Assembly (NCBI GenBank): GCA_051006515.1
Contig: JBPCTD010000070.1
Coordinates: forward strand, 1 to 25,011
Direction: 5' to 3'
From: ZLKRG08 sp051006515
Lineage (GTDB): Bacteria; Actinomycetota; Actinomycetes; Nanopelagicales; Nanopelagicaceae
Length of the DNA: 25,011 nt
Under the pieces are notes generated by a model. It ran no database searches. It was not told the origin of the DNA and saw only the letters and a program-made list of their open reading frames with translations. Of this stretch, positions 7,256-14,557 are shown in pieces (positions within the stretch are counted from its first letter, which is position 1; each line of letters starts with the position of its first letter). Both the position numbers and the translations under genes were made by a program.

Positions 7256-8778
7256 TTCAGCTTTCCGGTTCGTTACTTCAAAAGATTGATCGAAGTAGCG
7301 AAATCTATAGAAAACTAAGCGATGCAAATCTAAGGTTGGCTAGAAAAGATGCCACTCTTTGGGGCGAAGTAGCGAAAGCCGAAGCAGCAATCAGATTAAA
7401 TTGGGTAAATCTCCCTGAAAGTTCGCGTGAGTTGCTACCAACTCTTGATGCGTTATCTGCAAAATTTCGTGGTCGCGAAGTTATCTTATGTGGCATGGGC
7501 GGCTCATCACTTGCGCCAGAAGTTATTGCCGGCACTTACAAGAAGTCACTATTTGTTTTCGACTTAACTGACCCCAATTACGCCTCTCATGTTTTAAAGC
7601 GAGATTTAAAAAATTCAATTGTGGTAGTTAGTTCAAAATCAGGCTCAACTATCGAAACTGCTTCGCAGCGAGCTGCAATGGAAGGGGCTCTTAAAGATCA
7701 AGGTCTTGATCCACGCAGCCATCTAATATTTGTAACTGATCCAAATTCTCCGTTAGATCAAGAAGTTAGAGCAAACGGATTTACCGTAATCAATGCCGAC
7801 CCCAATGTTGGTGGCCGATTCTCTGCGCTAACTGCTTTCGGGTTGGTACCAGCTGCTCTTATTGGTGTTGATGTTTCGCTTTTACTTGATAGTGCAGCGG
7901 CGCTTCGTAAAGAGTTAGAAAGCAAAGAGAACTTGGCGATTGATTTGGCCTACCTGCTGTATACCCAGAGCGAACAATTTGTAGCTTTTGCAGATAGCAC
8001 CTTGCTTCCAGGGCTATCGGATTGGATTGAGCAACTAGTTGCTGAATCGACTGGGAAAGATGAAAAAGGTCGCTTGCCGATAGTGCTGCAAAGTGCTGCC
8101 GAAGTTACAACTTCAAAAGAGCTATTGATTACCTTTGATAGCCAATCTGCTGGCAGCGATTTACAAGTAATTGGTGAACTTGGCGAACAATTCCTAATTT
8201 GGGAATGGACTACCGCATTGCTCGGCGTTGCTTTAGAGATAGATCCCTTTAACCAGCCAAATGTAACTGAAGCAAAAATAGCCACCTCCGAGCTACTTAA
8301 AGAGTGGCATAGCAAGTTACCTGATTTAGCATTTGGCAATCGAGATGGCCAGATTGAGATTGCTGCAGAATCTGTTAAGAGCGAATTATCTGATCTAATC
8401 TCAAAGACCACAGGTTATATTGCAATATTGGCTTACTTAGATCGTAAAGATGATGTTGCACTGATTGAGTTGAGAAAAATTCTGGCTGAGAAGAGTGGCA
8501 AACCCGTAACATTTGGTTGGGGTCCCCGATTCCAACATTCAACTGGGCAATTCCATAAAGCTGGGCAACCTAACGGTTCTTTTCTTATTGTTACCGGTAG
8601 CGTTAAAGAAGATTTTGTAATCCCAGAGCGAGAATTTACTTTTCAAACTTTAGTAATGGCTCAAGCACTTGGAGAATTTCGCGCCCTTAGCGCAAGAAAA
8701 TACCCGGTTAGTAGAGTTCATCTACATAACCGGGCAATTGGAATATCCGAATTACTTGCAGCTGCTAAATCGCTTTAG
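7252..8778 (+). CDS. pgi: Glucose-6-phosphate isomerase, Tal-Pgi fusion type
   Basis: Interconverts glucose 6-phosphate and fructose 6-phosphate. The 508-residue product shows the sugar isomerase fold motifs GMGGSSLAPE (81-90) and SSKSGST (127-133). Its C-terminus has the GPRFQHSTGQFHKAG stretch and HLHNRAIG. That C-terminal signature is the one seen in the isomerase half of bifunctional transaldolase/isomerase proteins, not in E. coli Pgi. The start is GTG, overlapping the tal stop by four bases (GTGA). The TAG stop shares two bases with the stop of rbpA on the opposite strand, leaving no intergenic room and no classical terminator. Confidence 0.92.
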   Translation: MIQLSGSLLQKIDRSSEIYRKLSDANLRLARKDATLWGEVAKAEAAIRLNWVNLPESSRELLPTLDALSAKFRGREVILCGMGGSSLAPEVIAGTYKKSLFVFDLTDPNYASHVLKRDLKNSIVVVSSKSGSTIETASQRAAMEGALKDQGLDPRSHLIFVTDPNSPLDQEVRANGFTVINADPNVGGRFSALTAFGLVPAALIGVDVSLLLDSAAALRKELESKENLAIDLAYLLYTQSEQFVAFADSTLLPGLSDWIEQLVAESTGKDEKGRLPIVLQSAAEVTTSKELLITFDSQSAGSDLQVIGELGEQFLIWEWTTALLGVALEIDPFNQPNVTEAKIATSELLKEWHSKLPDLAFGNRDGQIEIAAESVKSELSDLISKTTGYIAILAYLDRKDDVALIELRKILAEKSGKPVTFGWGPRFQHSTGQFHKAGQPNGSFLIVTGSVKEDFVIPEREFTFQTLVMAQALGEFRALSARKYPVSRVHLHNRAIGISELLAAAKSL

Positions 8779-9119
8779 TCATCCTCGCCGTGAAGTTTCT
8801 TTAGGGCATCTTCAAGAATTTTATTTGCCTCTGCCGGAGTTCTACGCTCCTTAACATAAGCTAAATGAGTCTTGTAGGGCTCATTCTTAATTGGTGAAGG
8901 TGGATTTTTCTTATCTTGTCCGGCTGGGAAACCGCACTTTGGGCAATCCCATTCCTCTGGAACGACTACGCCCTCTTCTTGCGCAAATGATGGACGCACT
9001 TCATGTCCATTTGCACACCAGAAGGAAACGGTAAAACGCTCGATTGCTTCGCCACGTTCGGCCTCACCCATTGGGCCAGCGCCAACACGGCTACCGCGAA
9101 TTGCACTTCCGCCTGCCAT
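8775..9119 (-). CDS. rbpA: RNA polymerase-binding protein RbpA
   Basis: Actinobacteria-specific factor that binds RNA polymerase and the principal sigma factor and stabilises the open promoter complex. The 114-residue protein begins with the typical MAGGSAIRGSRVG basic tail. The core zinc-site residues are Cys35, His39, Cys59 and Cys62 (FWCANGHE and WDCPKCG). The C-terminal sigma-interaction helix region follows (THLAYVKERRTPAEANKIL). A strong AAGGAGG ribosome binding site lies seven bases or so before the ATG. It follows secG after 40 AT-rich bases and is probably cotranscribed with it. Confidence 0.96.
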   Translation of the reverse strand: MAGGSAIRGSRVGAGPMGEAERGEAIERFTVSFWCANGHEVRPSFAQEEGVVVPEEWDCPKCGFPAGQDKKNPPSPIKNEPYKTHLAYVKERRTPAEANKILEDALKKLHGEDD

Positions 9120-9159
9120 TTCGCCTCCTTAAATTTCTAAAATTTACTTTTTTGAAAAT

Positions 9160-9387
9160 TTACTTTAATAACAAACTTAGGCCGATTACTGTTGCAAACC
9201 AGATTCCGCCTACCACAATGGTGATGCGATCTAGATTTCGCTCAACTACTGAGCTGCCACCGTAAGTTGATGAGATTCCGCCACCGAAGAGATCTGAAAG
9301 TCCAGAACCTTTACCTTTATGTAGCAAGACAAGAAGAATCATTAGCACACTAGTAATGACTAGCAAGATTGAGAAAGCTAACTCCAC
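9160..9387 (-). CDS. secG: Preprotein translocase subunit SecG
   Basis: Small accessory subunit of the SecYEG channel in the cytoplasmic membrane. The 75-residue protein has two membrane segments (about 3-22 and 55-74). Between them is the conserved loop LLHKGKGSGLSDLFGG, with the family's typical KGKG and FGG. Start is GTG with AAAGGA upstream. Placement after tpiA is conserved in actinobacteria, although here a terminator separates the two. Confidence 0.95.
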   Translation of the reverse strand: MELAFSILLVITSVLMILLVLLHKGKGSGLSDLFGGGISSTYGGSSVVERNLDRITIVVGGIWFATVIGLSLLLK

Positions 9388-9415
9388 GGATAAATCCTTT
9401 TCTAGATAGGGCGAA

Positions 9416-9421
9416 ATTCTA
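9416..9421 (-). promoter_or_regulatory. Candidate -10 element for secG-rbpA
   Basis: TAGAAT lies 28 bases before the secG GTG, between the tpiA terminator and the gene. It fits the TAnnnT pattern and would give a short leader that still contains the AAAGGA ribosome binding site. It sits in one arm of a GATAG/CTATC inverted repeat (9402-9422 region). No clear -35. Confidence 0.4.
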
Positions 9422-9426
9422 TCGTT

Positions 9427-9455
9427 AAAAAAGCGCCTCTTTACGCAGTAGGCGC
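9427..9455 (-). terminator. Intrinsic terminator of gap-pgk-tpiA
   Basis: On the minus strand a perfect six-base stem GCGCCT/AGGCGC with an 11-base loop is followed by six T. The loop contains the tpiA stop codon, and the 5' arm encodes the last residues of TpiA, so the terminator is partly inside the gene. Confidence 0.75.
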
Positions 9456-10220
9456 CGCATAGAACTTAGCGATTTTCGCAAATTCCTCAGGGTCAAGGCT
9501 AGCTCCGCCTACCAAAGCCCCATCCACATCAGGCTGCTTCATAATTTCTACGACATTCGAAGACTTAACTGAACCGCCATAAAGTATGCGACATTTTTCT
9601 GCAATCTCATCCGAACCGATCTCAGCCATCGCACTTCTGATCGCGCTGCAAACTTCTTGTGCATCTTCTGGAGTTGCAGTTTTGCCAGTACCGATTGCCC
9701 ATACAGGTTCATAAGCAATCACAATTTTCTTTAATTCGGGTTTGTGAAAACCAGCGAGCCCAGCTTTTACTTGAGATACGACATGTTGAACATGGGTACC
9801 AGCTTCACGGATAGATAGCTCTTCGCCAACGCAGAAAATAGGAGTAATTTCATTAGCCAGCGCGGCTTTAATCTTGCGATTAATTAATTGATCACTTTCG
9901 CCATGGATTGCACGTCGCTCTGAGTGGCCAATAGCGACAAATGTGCAACCAAGTTTGGCAAGCATCCCGCCAGAGATATCACCAGTAAATGCACCGCTTG
10001 CTTCAGGCGATAAATCTTGAGCGCCATATTGCAATCTAAGACGATCTCCATCTACCAATGTTTGTATAGAACGAATATCAGTAAATGGTGGCAAAATCGC
10101 AACATCCACTGCGTCGTAATCTTTATCATCTAATGAGTAAACCAATTTTTGTGCAACGGCAATTGCTTCCAGATGATTTAAATTCATCTTCCAATTTCCT
10201 GCCATTAATGGTTTACGCAT
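9441..10220 (-). CDS. tpiA: Triose-phosphate isomerase
   Basis: Interconverts dihydroxyacetone phosphate and glyceraldehyde 3-phosphate. The 259-residue product has all catalytic positions: Asn9 and Lys11 (AGNWKMN), His99 (IGHSERR), Glu171 (AYEPVWAIGTG), and the phosphate-binding GGSVK near residue 216. A good TAGGAG ribosome binding site lies six bases before ATG. Third gene of the gap-pgk-tpiA operon, 21 bases after pgk. Confidence 0.97.
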   Translation of the reverse strand: MRKPLMAGNWKMNLNHLEAIAVAQKLVYSLDDKDYDAVDVAILPPFTDIRSIQTLVDGDRLRLQYGAQDLSPEASGAFTGDISGGMLAKLGCTFVAIGHSERRAIHGESDQLINRKIKAALANEITPIFCVGEELSIREAGTHVQHVVSQVKAGLAGFHKPELKKIVIAYEPVWAIGTGKTATPEDAQEVCSAIRSAMAEIGSDEIAEKCRILYGGSVKSSNVVEIMKQPDVDGALVGGASLDPEEFAKIAKFYAAPTA

Positions 10221-10241
10221 TTTTATCTCCTAAGTTGACCG

Positions 10242-11435
10242 TTACAAGCCTAACGCTTTTAGCCCTGGAAGTTCTTTACCTTCCAGGTACTCAAGTGAAG
10301 CGCCTCCGCCTGTTGAAATATATCCAAATTGCTCATCTTTGAAACCTAATTTACGAACTGCTGCAGCAGAGTCACCGCCGCCGACTACTGAAATACCTGA
10401 AACTTTTGTAAGTGCTTCAGCGATAACTTTGGTGCCATTGGCAAAATTTGGAAATTCAAAGACTCCCATTGGTCCATTCCAGAATACGGTTTTGCAACTT
10501 GTAACTGCATTAGCGAATGTCGCTGCAGATTCTGGCCCAATATCTAGCCCAATTTGATCTGCCGGAATCGCATCAGCGCTAACAAGAGTTGGCTTGGCAT
10601 CTGTTGCAAACTCTGGCGCTACGACAATATCTGTCGGAAGCAATAGTTTTACGCCTTTAGCTTTGGCGCTTACTAATAGTTCTTTGACGGTATCAAGCAT
10701 CTCATCTTCACAGAGGGACTTACCGATCTCTTTTCCCTGTGCCTTTAGGAAGGTAAATAACATGCCGCCGCCAATTGCGATTACATCTACCTTCCCGATT
10801 AAGTTTTCGATTACCGCTAATTTATCGGAAACTTTTGCGCCACCTAAGACCACACCATAAGGACGTTCAGGATTCTCTGTTAATCGTTTTAAGACCTCTA
10901 CTTCAGCTGCAATCAAGAGCCCAGCTGCATTTGGTAGAAGTTTTGGTAAGTCATAAACAGATGCATGTTTGCGATGAACTGCGCCAAAACCATCGCCGAC
11001 ATAAACTTCAGCAAGTCCAGCTAATTCATCGGCAAAAGCTTTACGTTCGCTCTCCTCTTTGGAAGTCTCTGCTGCTCGGTATCGAATATTCTCAAGTAAG
11101 AGAATCTCTCCCTTTTGAAGCGATTTCGCGGTCGCTGCAACTGATTGATCTACTACAGCAGGAGTCGAAGTAAATTTCACTTCTCTGCCTAATAGTTCGC
11201 CAAGTTGCTTGGCAACAGGTGCTAAAGAAAGTTCGGGTTTTGCTTCTCCTTTAGGTCGACCTAAGTGAGCCGCAATAACTAAAGATGCTCCGCCTTGTAG
11301 CAGTGAATTAATAGTTGGAAGTGAAGCGCGAATTCGGCCATCGTCTGTGATTGATCCGTCCTTAAGCGGGACATTTAAATCGCAGCGTAGAAATACGCGC
11401 TTTCCTTCAACGTTTAACGAATTGAGTGTAGCCAT
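10242..11435 (-). CDS. pgk: Phosphoglycerate kinase
   Basis: Transfers the acyl phosphate of 1,3-bisphosphoglycerate to ADP. The 397-residue product has the substrate-binding N-terminal motifs RCDLNVPL (18-25) and AHLGRPKG (56-63). It also has the hinge and nucleotide motifs GGAKVSDK, WNGPMGVFE, and GGGDSAAA near the C-terminus. Length is typical. Five bases separate it from gap, implying coupled translation. Confidence 0.97.
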   Translation of the reverse strand: MATLNSLNVEGKRVFLRCDLNVPLKDGSITDDGRIRASLPTINSLLQGGASLVIAAHLGRPKGEAKPELSLAPVAKQLGELLGREVKFTSTPAVVDQSVAATAKSLQKGEILLLENIRYRAAETSKEESERKAFADELAGLAEVYVGDGFGAVHRKHASVYDLPKLLPNAAGLLIAAEVEVLKRLTENPERPYGVVLGGAKVSDKLAVIENLIGKVDVIAIGGGMLFTFLKAQGKEIGKSLCEDEMLDTVKELLVSAKAKGVKLLLPTDIVVAPEFATDAKPTLVSADAIPADQIGLDIGPESAATFANAVTSCKTVFWNGPMGVFEFPNFANGTKVIAEALTKVSGISVVGGGDSAAAVRKLGFKDEQFGYISTGGGASLEYLEGKELPGLKALGL

Positions 11436-11440
11436 CTAAA

Positions 11441-12442
11441 TTAAAGGCTCTTACCGACTAGTCCAATCAAGTCGACTAGACGGTTTGAATAACCCCATTC
11501 ATTGTCATACCAAGAGGCAACTTTTACAGTTGAACCAATTGCTTTGGTCAGACCGGCATCAAAAATCGATGAGTGTGGATCTGTAACAATGTCCGAAGAG
11601 ACTATTGGATCTTCGGTGTAATACATGATGCCCTTTAATGGACCTTCCGCAGCCTTCTTCATTGCCGCATTTACTTCCGCTGCTGTTACTTCCTTAGCCA
11701 GTTCGACTGTTAGATCTGTGATTGAACCCGTTGGAACCGGAACGCGAAGGGCGTAACCATCCAGTTTGCCTTTTAATTCCGGCAAAACTAGCGAAATAGC
11801 TTTAGCTGCACCAGTTGAAGTTGGGATGATATTTGTAGCTGCAGCGCGTGCACGGCGTAAATCCTTATGAGGGAAATCCAAAATTACTTGATCATTTGTG
11901 TAAGCGTGCACTGTAGTCATTAATCCACGCAAAATGCCGAACTCTTCATGAAGTACCTTGGCAAATGGCGCCAAGCAATTTGTGGTGCAAGATGCGTTAG
12001 AGATGATGTGGTGCTTTGCTGGATCGTAAGTGCCGTCATTAACGCCCATCACGATGGTGATATCTTCATCGGTTGCTGGAGCCGAAATGATGACCTTCTT
12101 TGCACCGGCATCAATATGCTTCTTTGCATCTGCAGCTTTGGTGAAAATACCAGTGGATTCAACTACTACCTGAGCTCCTACTCCAGCCCAACCAAGTGCT
12201 CCTGGATCGCGTTCTGCAAAAACTTTAATGGTCTTGCCACCAACGGTTATTGATCCTTCTCCGGCAGAAACTTCAACTGGTAAACGGCCCAGAATTGAGT
12301 CGTACTTTAGAAGATGTGCCAGAGTTGCAGTAGGTGTTAAATCATTAATTCCAACAATTTCAATATTTGGATTATTTAGCGCGGCGCGAAAGAAATTGCG
12401 ACCAATACGACCAAACCCATTAATTCCAACTTTTACGGACAT
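11441..12442 (-). CDS. gap: Glyceraldehyde-3-phosphate dehydrogenase
   Basis: Phosphorylating dehydrogenase of glycolysis. From the chosen ATG the product is 333 residues: NAD-binding INGFGRIGR (7-15), catalytic cysteine Cys152 in SNASCTTNC, and His179 in TTVHAYTND. It ends with NEWGYSNR close to the C-terminus. Asp34 after the second beta strand suggests NAD rather than NADP. An open frame runs 11 codons further upstream. However, the family begins at VKVGINGFG, and GAAAGG lies seven bases before the ATG at 12442, so the longer form is rejected. First gene of gap-pgk-tpiA; a terminator-like hairpin lies directly upstream. Confidence 0.96.
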   Translation of the reverse strand: MSVKVGINGFGRIGRNFFRAALNNPNIEIVGINDLTPTATLAHLLKYDSILGRLPVEVSAGEGSITVGGKTIKVFAERDPGALGWAGVGAQVVVESTGIFTKAADAKKHIDAGAKKVIISAPATDEDITIVMGVNDGTYDPAKHHIISNASCTTNCLAPFAKVLHEEFGILRGLMTTVHAYTNDQVILDFPHKDLRRARAAATNIIPTSTGAAKAISLVLPELKGKLDGYALRVPVPTGSITDLTVELAKEVTAAEVNAAMKKAAEGPLKGIMYYTEDPIVSSDIVTDPHSSIFDAGLTKAIGSTVKVASWYDNEWGYSNRLVDLIGLVGKSL

Positions 12443-12460
12443 TAAAAAACCTTTCAACAT

Positions 12461-12500
12461 GAAAAAACCCAGCAAGGGTGTAAATCCACAACGCTGGGGT
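12461..12500 (-). terminator. Terminator-like hairpin between whiA and gap
   Basis: On the minus strand ACCCCAGC (12500-12493) pairs with GCTGGGT (12473-12467), with one bulged base and a 19-base loop, followed by TTTTTTC. It fits an intrinsic terminator for the whiA transcript. Because it ends less than 20 bases before the gap start codon, it could also lie in the gap leader and act as an attenuator. Confidence 0.6.
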
Positions 12501-12508
12501 ACGGCGTA

Positions 12509-12514
12509 ATCCTA
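12509..12514 (-). promoter_or_regulatory. Candidate -10 element for gap
   Basis: TAGGAT on the minus strand, in the 96-base whiA-gap spacer, matches TAnnnT. Transcription would start near 12502, right at the base of the terminator-like hairpin, giving a roughly 60-base leader. The -35 region is AT-rich and poor. Evidence is pattern only. Confidence 0.3.
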
Positions 12515-12538
12515 TCGTAATTAAAGTGTTAATTACTA

Positions 12539-13516
12539 TTAATTGAGCATATCCGGTGAGAGACCGGCCTCAGTATCGGGAATTCCCAGCTCTGTTGCGC
12601 GCTTATCAGCCATAGCTAACAACCTGCGAATACGACCAGCTATTGCATCTTTAGTCATTGGTGGAGATGCAAGCGAACCTAACTCTTCTAATGATGCTTG
12701 GCCGTGATTAATTCTTAATTCGCCAGCTTCTTTCAAATGATCAGGAATTGTTTCGCCTAAAATTTCCATAGCACGTTGCACTCTTGCTGATGCCGCAACT
12801 GCAGCACGTGCACTGCGGCGTAAATTTGCATCATCAAAATTAGCTAAGCGATTTGCAGTAGCGCGAACTTCGCGACGCATCCTTCGTTCTTCCCAAGCCA
12901 TAACTGATTCGTGTGCACCAAATCTTGTAAGTAGCGCACCGATTGCATCGCCATCACGGATAACTACGCGGTCGACACCGCGAACTTCGCGCGCTTTTGC
13001 AGTAATTCCTAAGCGTCTTGCTGCACCAACTAGCGCCAATGCGGCTTCTGGTCCTGGACATGTAATTTCTAAAGATGATGAACGACCTGGTTCAGTTAAA
13101 GATCCATGTGCAATGAAAGCGCCACGCCATGCAGATTCTGCATCGCAGATTGGTCCGTTTACGACTTGCGGCGGCAATCCGCGAATTGGACGATTATGTG
13201 AATCAACTAGACCAGTCTGTCTAGCAAGAGCTTCGCCGTCTTCAATTACGCGGATTACATATCGCGAGCCTTTTCTGATTCCGGAAGAGGAAATAACGGC
13301 TAAATCAGAATTATGGCCATATAAATCTGAAATATCTTTTCTTAAACGCCGAGCACTCTGTGCAGCATCCAATTCAACTTCAACCACAATCTTGCCCGCT
13401 GCAATATGCAATCCTCCAGCGAAGCGAACCAGAGCCGAAACTTCGGCTTTTCGGCAACAAGGTTTTGTTACCGGAAGACGAGTCAGCTCATCTTTAACGC
13501 TTGCAGTCATTGCCAT
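12539..13516 (-). CDS. whiA: WhiA DNA-binding regulator
   Basis: WhiA is a conserved Gram-positive DNA-binding protein with an N-terminal LAGLIDADG homing-endonuclease-like domain without nuclease activity (about residues 20-200). A C-terminal helix-turn-helix follows (about 225-310). In Streptomyces it controls sporulation septation with WhiB; in Bacillus it affects division and chromosome segregation. The 325-residue product starts MAMTASVKDELTRLP and shows GAFIAHGSLTEP (133-144) and the C-terminal LEELGSLASPPMTKDAIAGR, both conserved. Two ATGs six bases apart could start it; neither has a good ribosome binding site, and a 15-base palindrome lies 19 bases upstream. Its role in a non-sporulating lineage is not known from sequence. 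Confidence 0.94.
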   Translation of the reverse strand: MAMTASVKDELTRLPVTKPCCRKAEVSALVRFAGGLHIAAGKIVVEVELDAAQSARRLRKDISDLYGHNSDLAVISSSGIRKGSRYVIRVIEDGEALARQTGLVDSHNRPIRGLPPQVVNGPICDAESAWRGAFIAHGSLTEPGRSSSLEITCPGPEAALALVGAARRLGITAKAREVRGVDRVVIRDGDAIGALLTRFGAHESVMAWEERRMRREVRATANRLANFDDANLRRSARAAVAASARVQRAMEILGETIPDHLKEAGELRINHGQASLEELGSLASPPMTKDAIAGRIRRLLAMADKRATELGIPDTEAGLSPDMLN

Positions 13517-13534
13517 ATTGCGTTATTCAACACC

Positions 13535-13549
13535 AATTCGACTCGAATT
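13535..13549. promoter_or_regulatory. 15-bp palindrome upstream of whiA
   Basis: AATTCGA-C-TCGAATT is a perfect inverted repeat with a single central base, 19 bases before the whiA ATG in the 70-base yvcK-whiA spacer. Its compactness makes it a better candidate for a protein-binding site than for an RNA hairpin. The binder is unknown. Confidence 0.4.
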
Positions 13550-13586
13550 TCATAAAGTTTGAAAAAATTATTGGAAATTCTGGAAA

Positions 13587-14546
13587 TTATTGCTTTGAGG
13601 AGAAAATTGACTGAAATTCTCTACTTAATTTCTCAATATTGTGGTGAATTGCGCCAGGTGCACGCCTTAAATCTGCGGTAATAAGTGAGCCTCCATAACC
13701 TTCAACCACTGCTTCAAGGTTTGGTAAATCACGAATTCCGGATTGATCTGCAATCACAAAATCGAATCGAAGCGATGGTGCATATTGATTTAGCAATTGC
13801 AAATGCTCTTCTGGGGTGTAACCGGCAAATTCGTCACCACCTGCAGATGGATGGGCATCCAAATTTAGGAGAATTATCTTCTTCGCTTTACTTGCAGCTA
13901 GCGCATCTCTTTGCGCTGGCACCATTAGATGTGGCAGCACGCTAGTAAGCCATGATCCTGGTCCCATTGTTATGAAATCAGCAGAATCAATTGCACTAAG
14001 TGCTTCTGGTCTTGCCTGCGGATTTTCCGGAATAATTCGAATTGATTCTAAGCGACCTTTGGCAAGGGCAACTTCCTTCTGCCCTCTTACAACAATACGT
14101 CCTATAGAAGTTTGGAATGTACCTTCAATATCTAAAGGTGTCGATGCCATGGGTAATACCCGGCCAACAACTCTAAGCAGAGATCCAACTCGATCTAGCC
14201 CAGCGACAAAATCTCCATCACGATCCCAGAGCGCAGTTAATAGAAGATTTCCGACAGTGTGCTGATTTAAATTACCTTCACTTGTAAAGCGATATTGCAA
14301 AATTTCGGCCCAACTTCTGCCCCAATCATCATCAGAACAGAGCGCGGTAAGCGCCATACGTAAATCTCCTGGCGGAAGAATGTCGAACTCTTCTCTTAAT
14401 CGTCCAGATGAGCCACCATTATCAGCAACGGTTACGATCGCAGTAATTTGATGAGTTAATTTTCTTAGCGCGCTTAAAGTTGCAGCAAGTCCGTGACCGC
14501 CACCTAGTGCGACCACCTTTGGGGTGGAAAAATCCAATTGCGCCAT
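13587..14546 (-). CDS. yvcK: YvcK/CofD-like gluconeogenesis factor
   Basis: Member of the YvcK (GlmR) family, UDP-sugar-binding relatives of the CofD 2-phospho-L-lactate transferase. In Bacillus and mycobacteria these are needed for growth on gluconeogenic carbon sources and link carbon supply to peptidoglycan precursor synthesis. The 319-residue product has the nucleotide-binding LGGGHGL (14-20). It also has VTVADNGGSSGRLR (about 38-51), PPGDLRMAL, NLLLTAL, and GPGSWLTSVLPHL (about 194-206). It lies 11 bases after rapZ; rapZ-yvcK-whiA is a widely conserved Gram-positive cluster. No catalytic activity can be claimed from sequence. Confidence 0.93.
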   Translation of the reverse strand: MAQLDFSTPKVVALGGGHGLAATLSALRKLTHQITAIVTVADNGGSSGRLREEFDILPPGDLRMALTALCSDDDWGRSWAEILQYRFTSEGNLNQHTVGNLLLTALWDRDGDFVAGLDRVGSLLRVVGRVLPMASTPLDIEGTFQTSIGRIVVRGQKEVALAKGRLESIRIIPENPQARPEALSAIDSADFITMGPGSWLTSVLPHLMVPAQRDALAASKAKKIILLNLDAHPSAGGDEFAGYTPEEHLQLLNQYAPSLRFDFVIADQSGIRDLPNLEAVVEGYGGSLITADLRRAPGAIHHNIEKLSREFQSIFSSKQ

Positions 14547-14557
14547 CGTTTATTTAA

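Noticed and set aside
7950..8411. 153-codon open frame antisense to pgi
   Set aside because: It lies wholly inside pgi, has no ribosome binding site or recognisable domain, and its composition is what the reverse complement of a coding strand gives.
12443..12475. N-terminal extension of gap (11 extra codons)
   Set aside because: The extra residues do not fit the family, and the GAAAGG ribosome binding site lies just before the shorter start at 12442.
13113..13562. 149-codon plus-strand frame antisense to whiA
   Set aside because: It mirrors the conserved whiA coding sequence, has Ser/Arg/Thr-rich shadow composition, and ends in the spacer with no start signal of its own.
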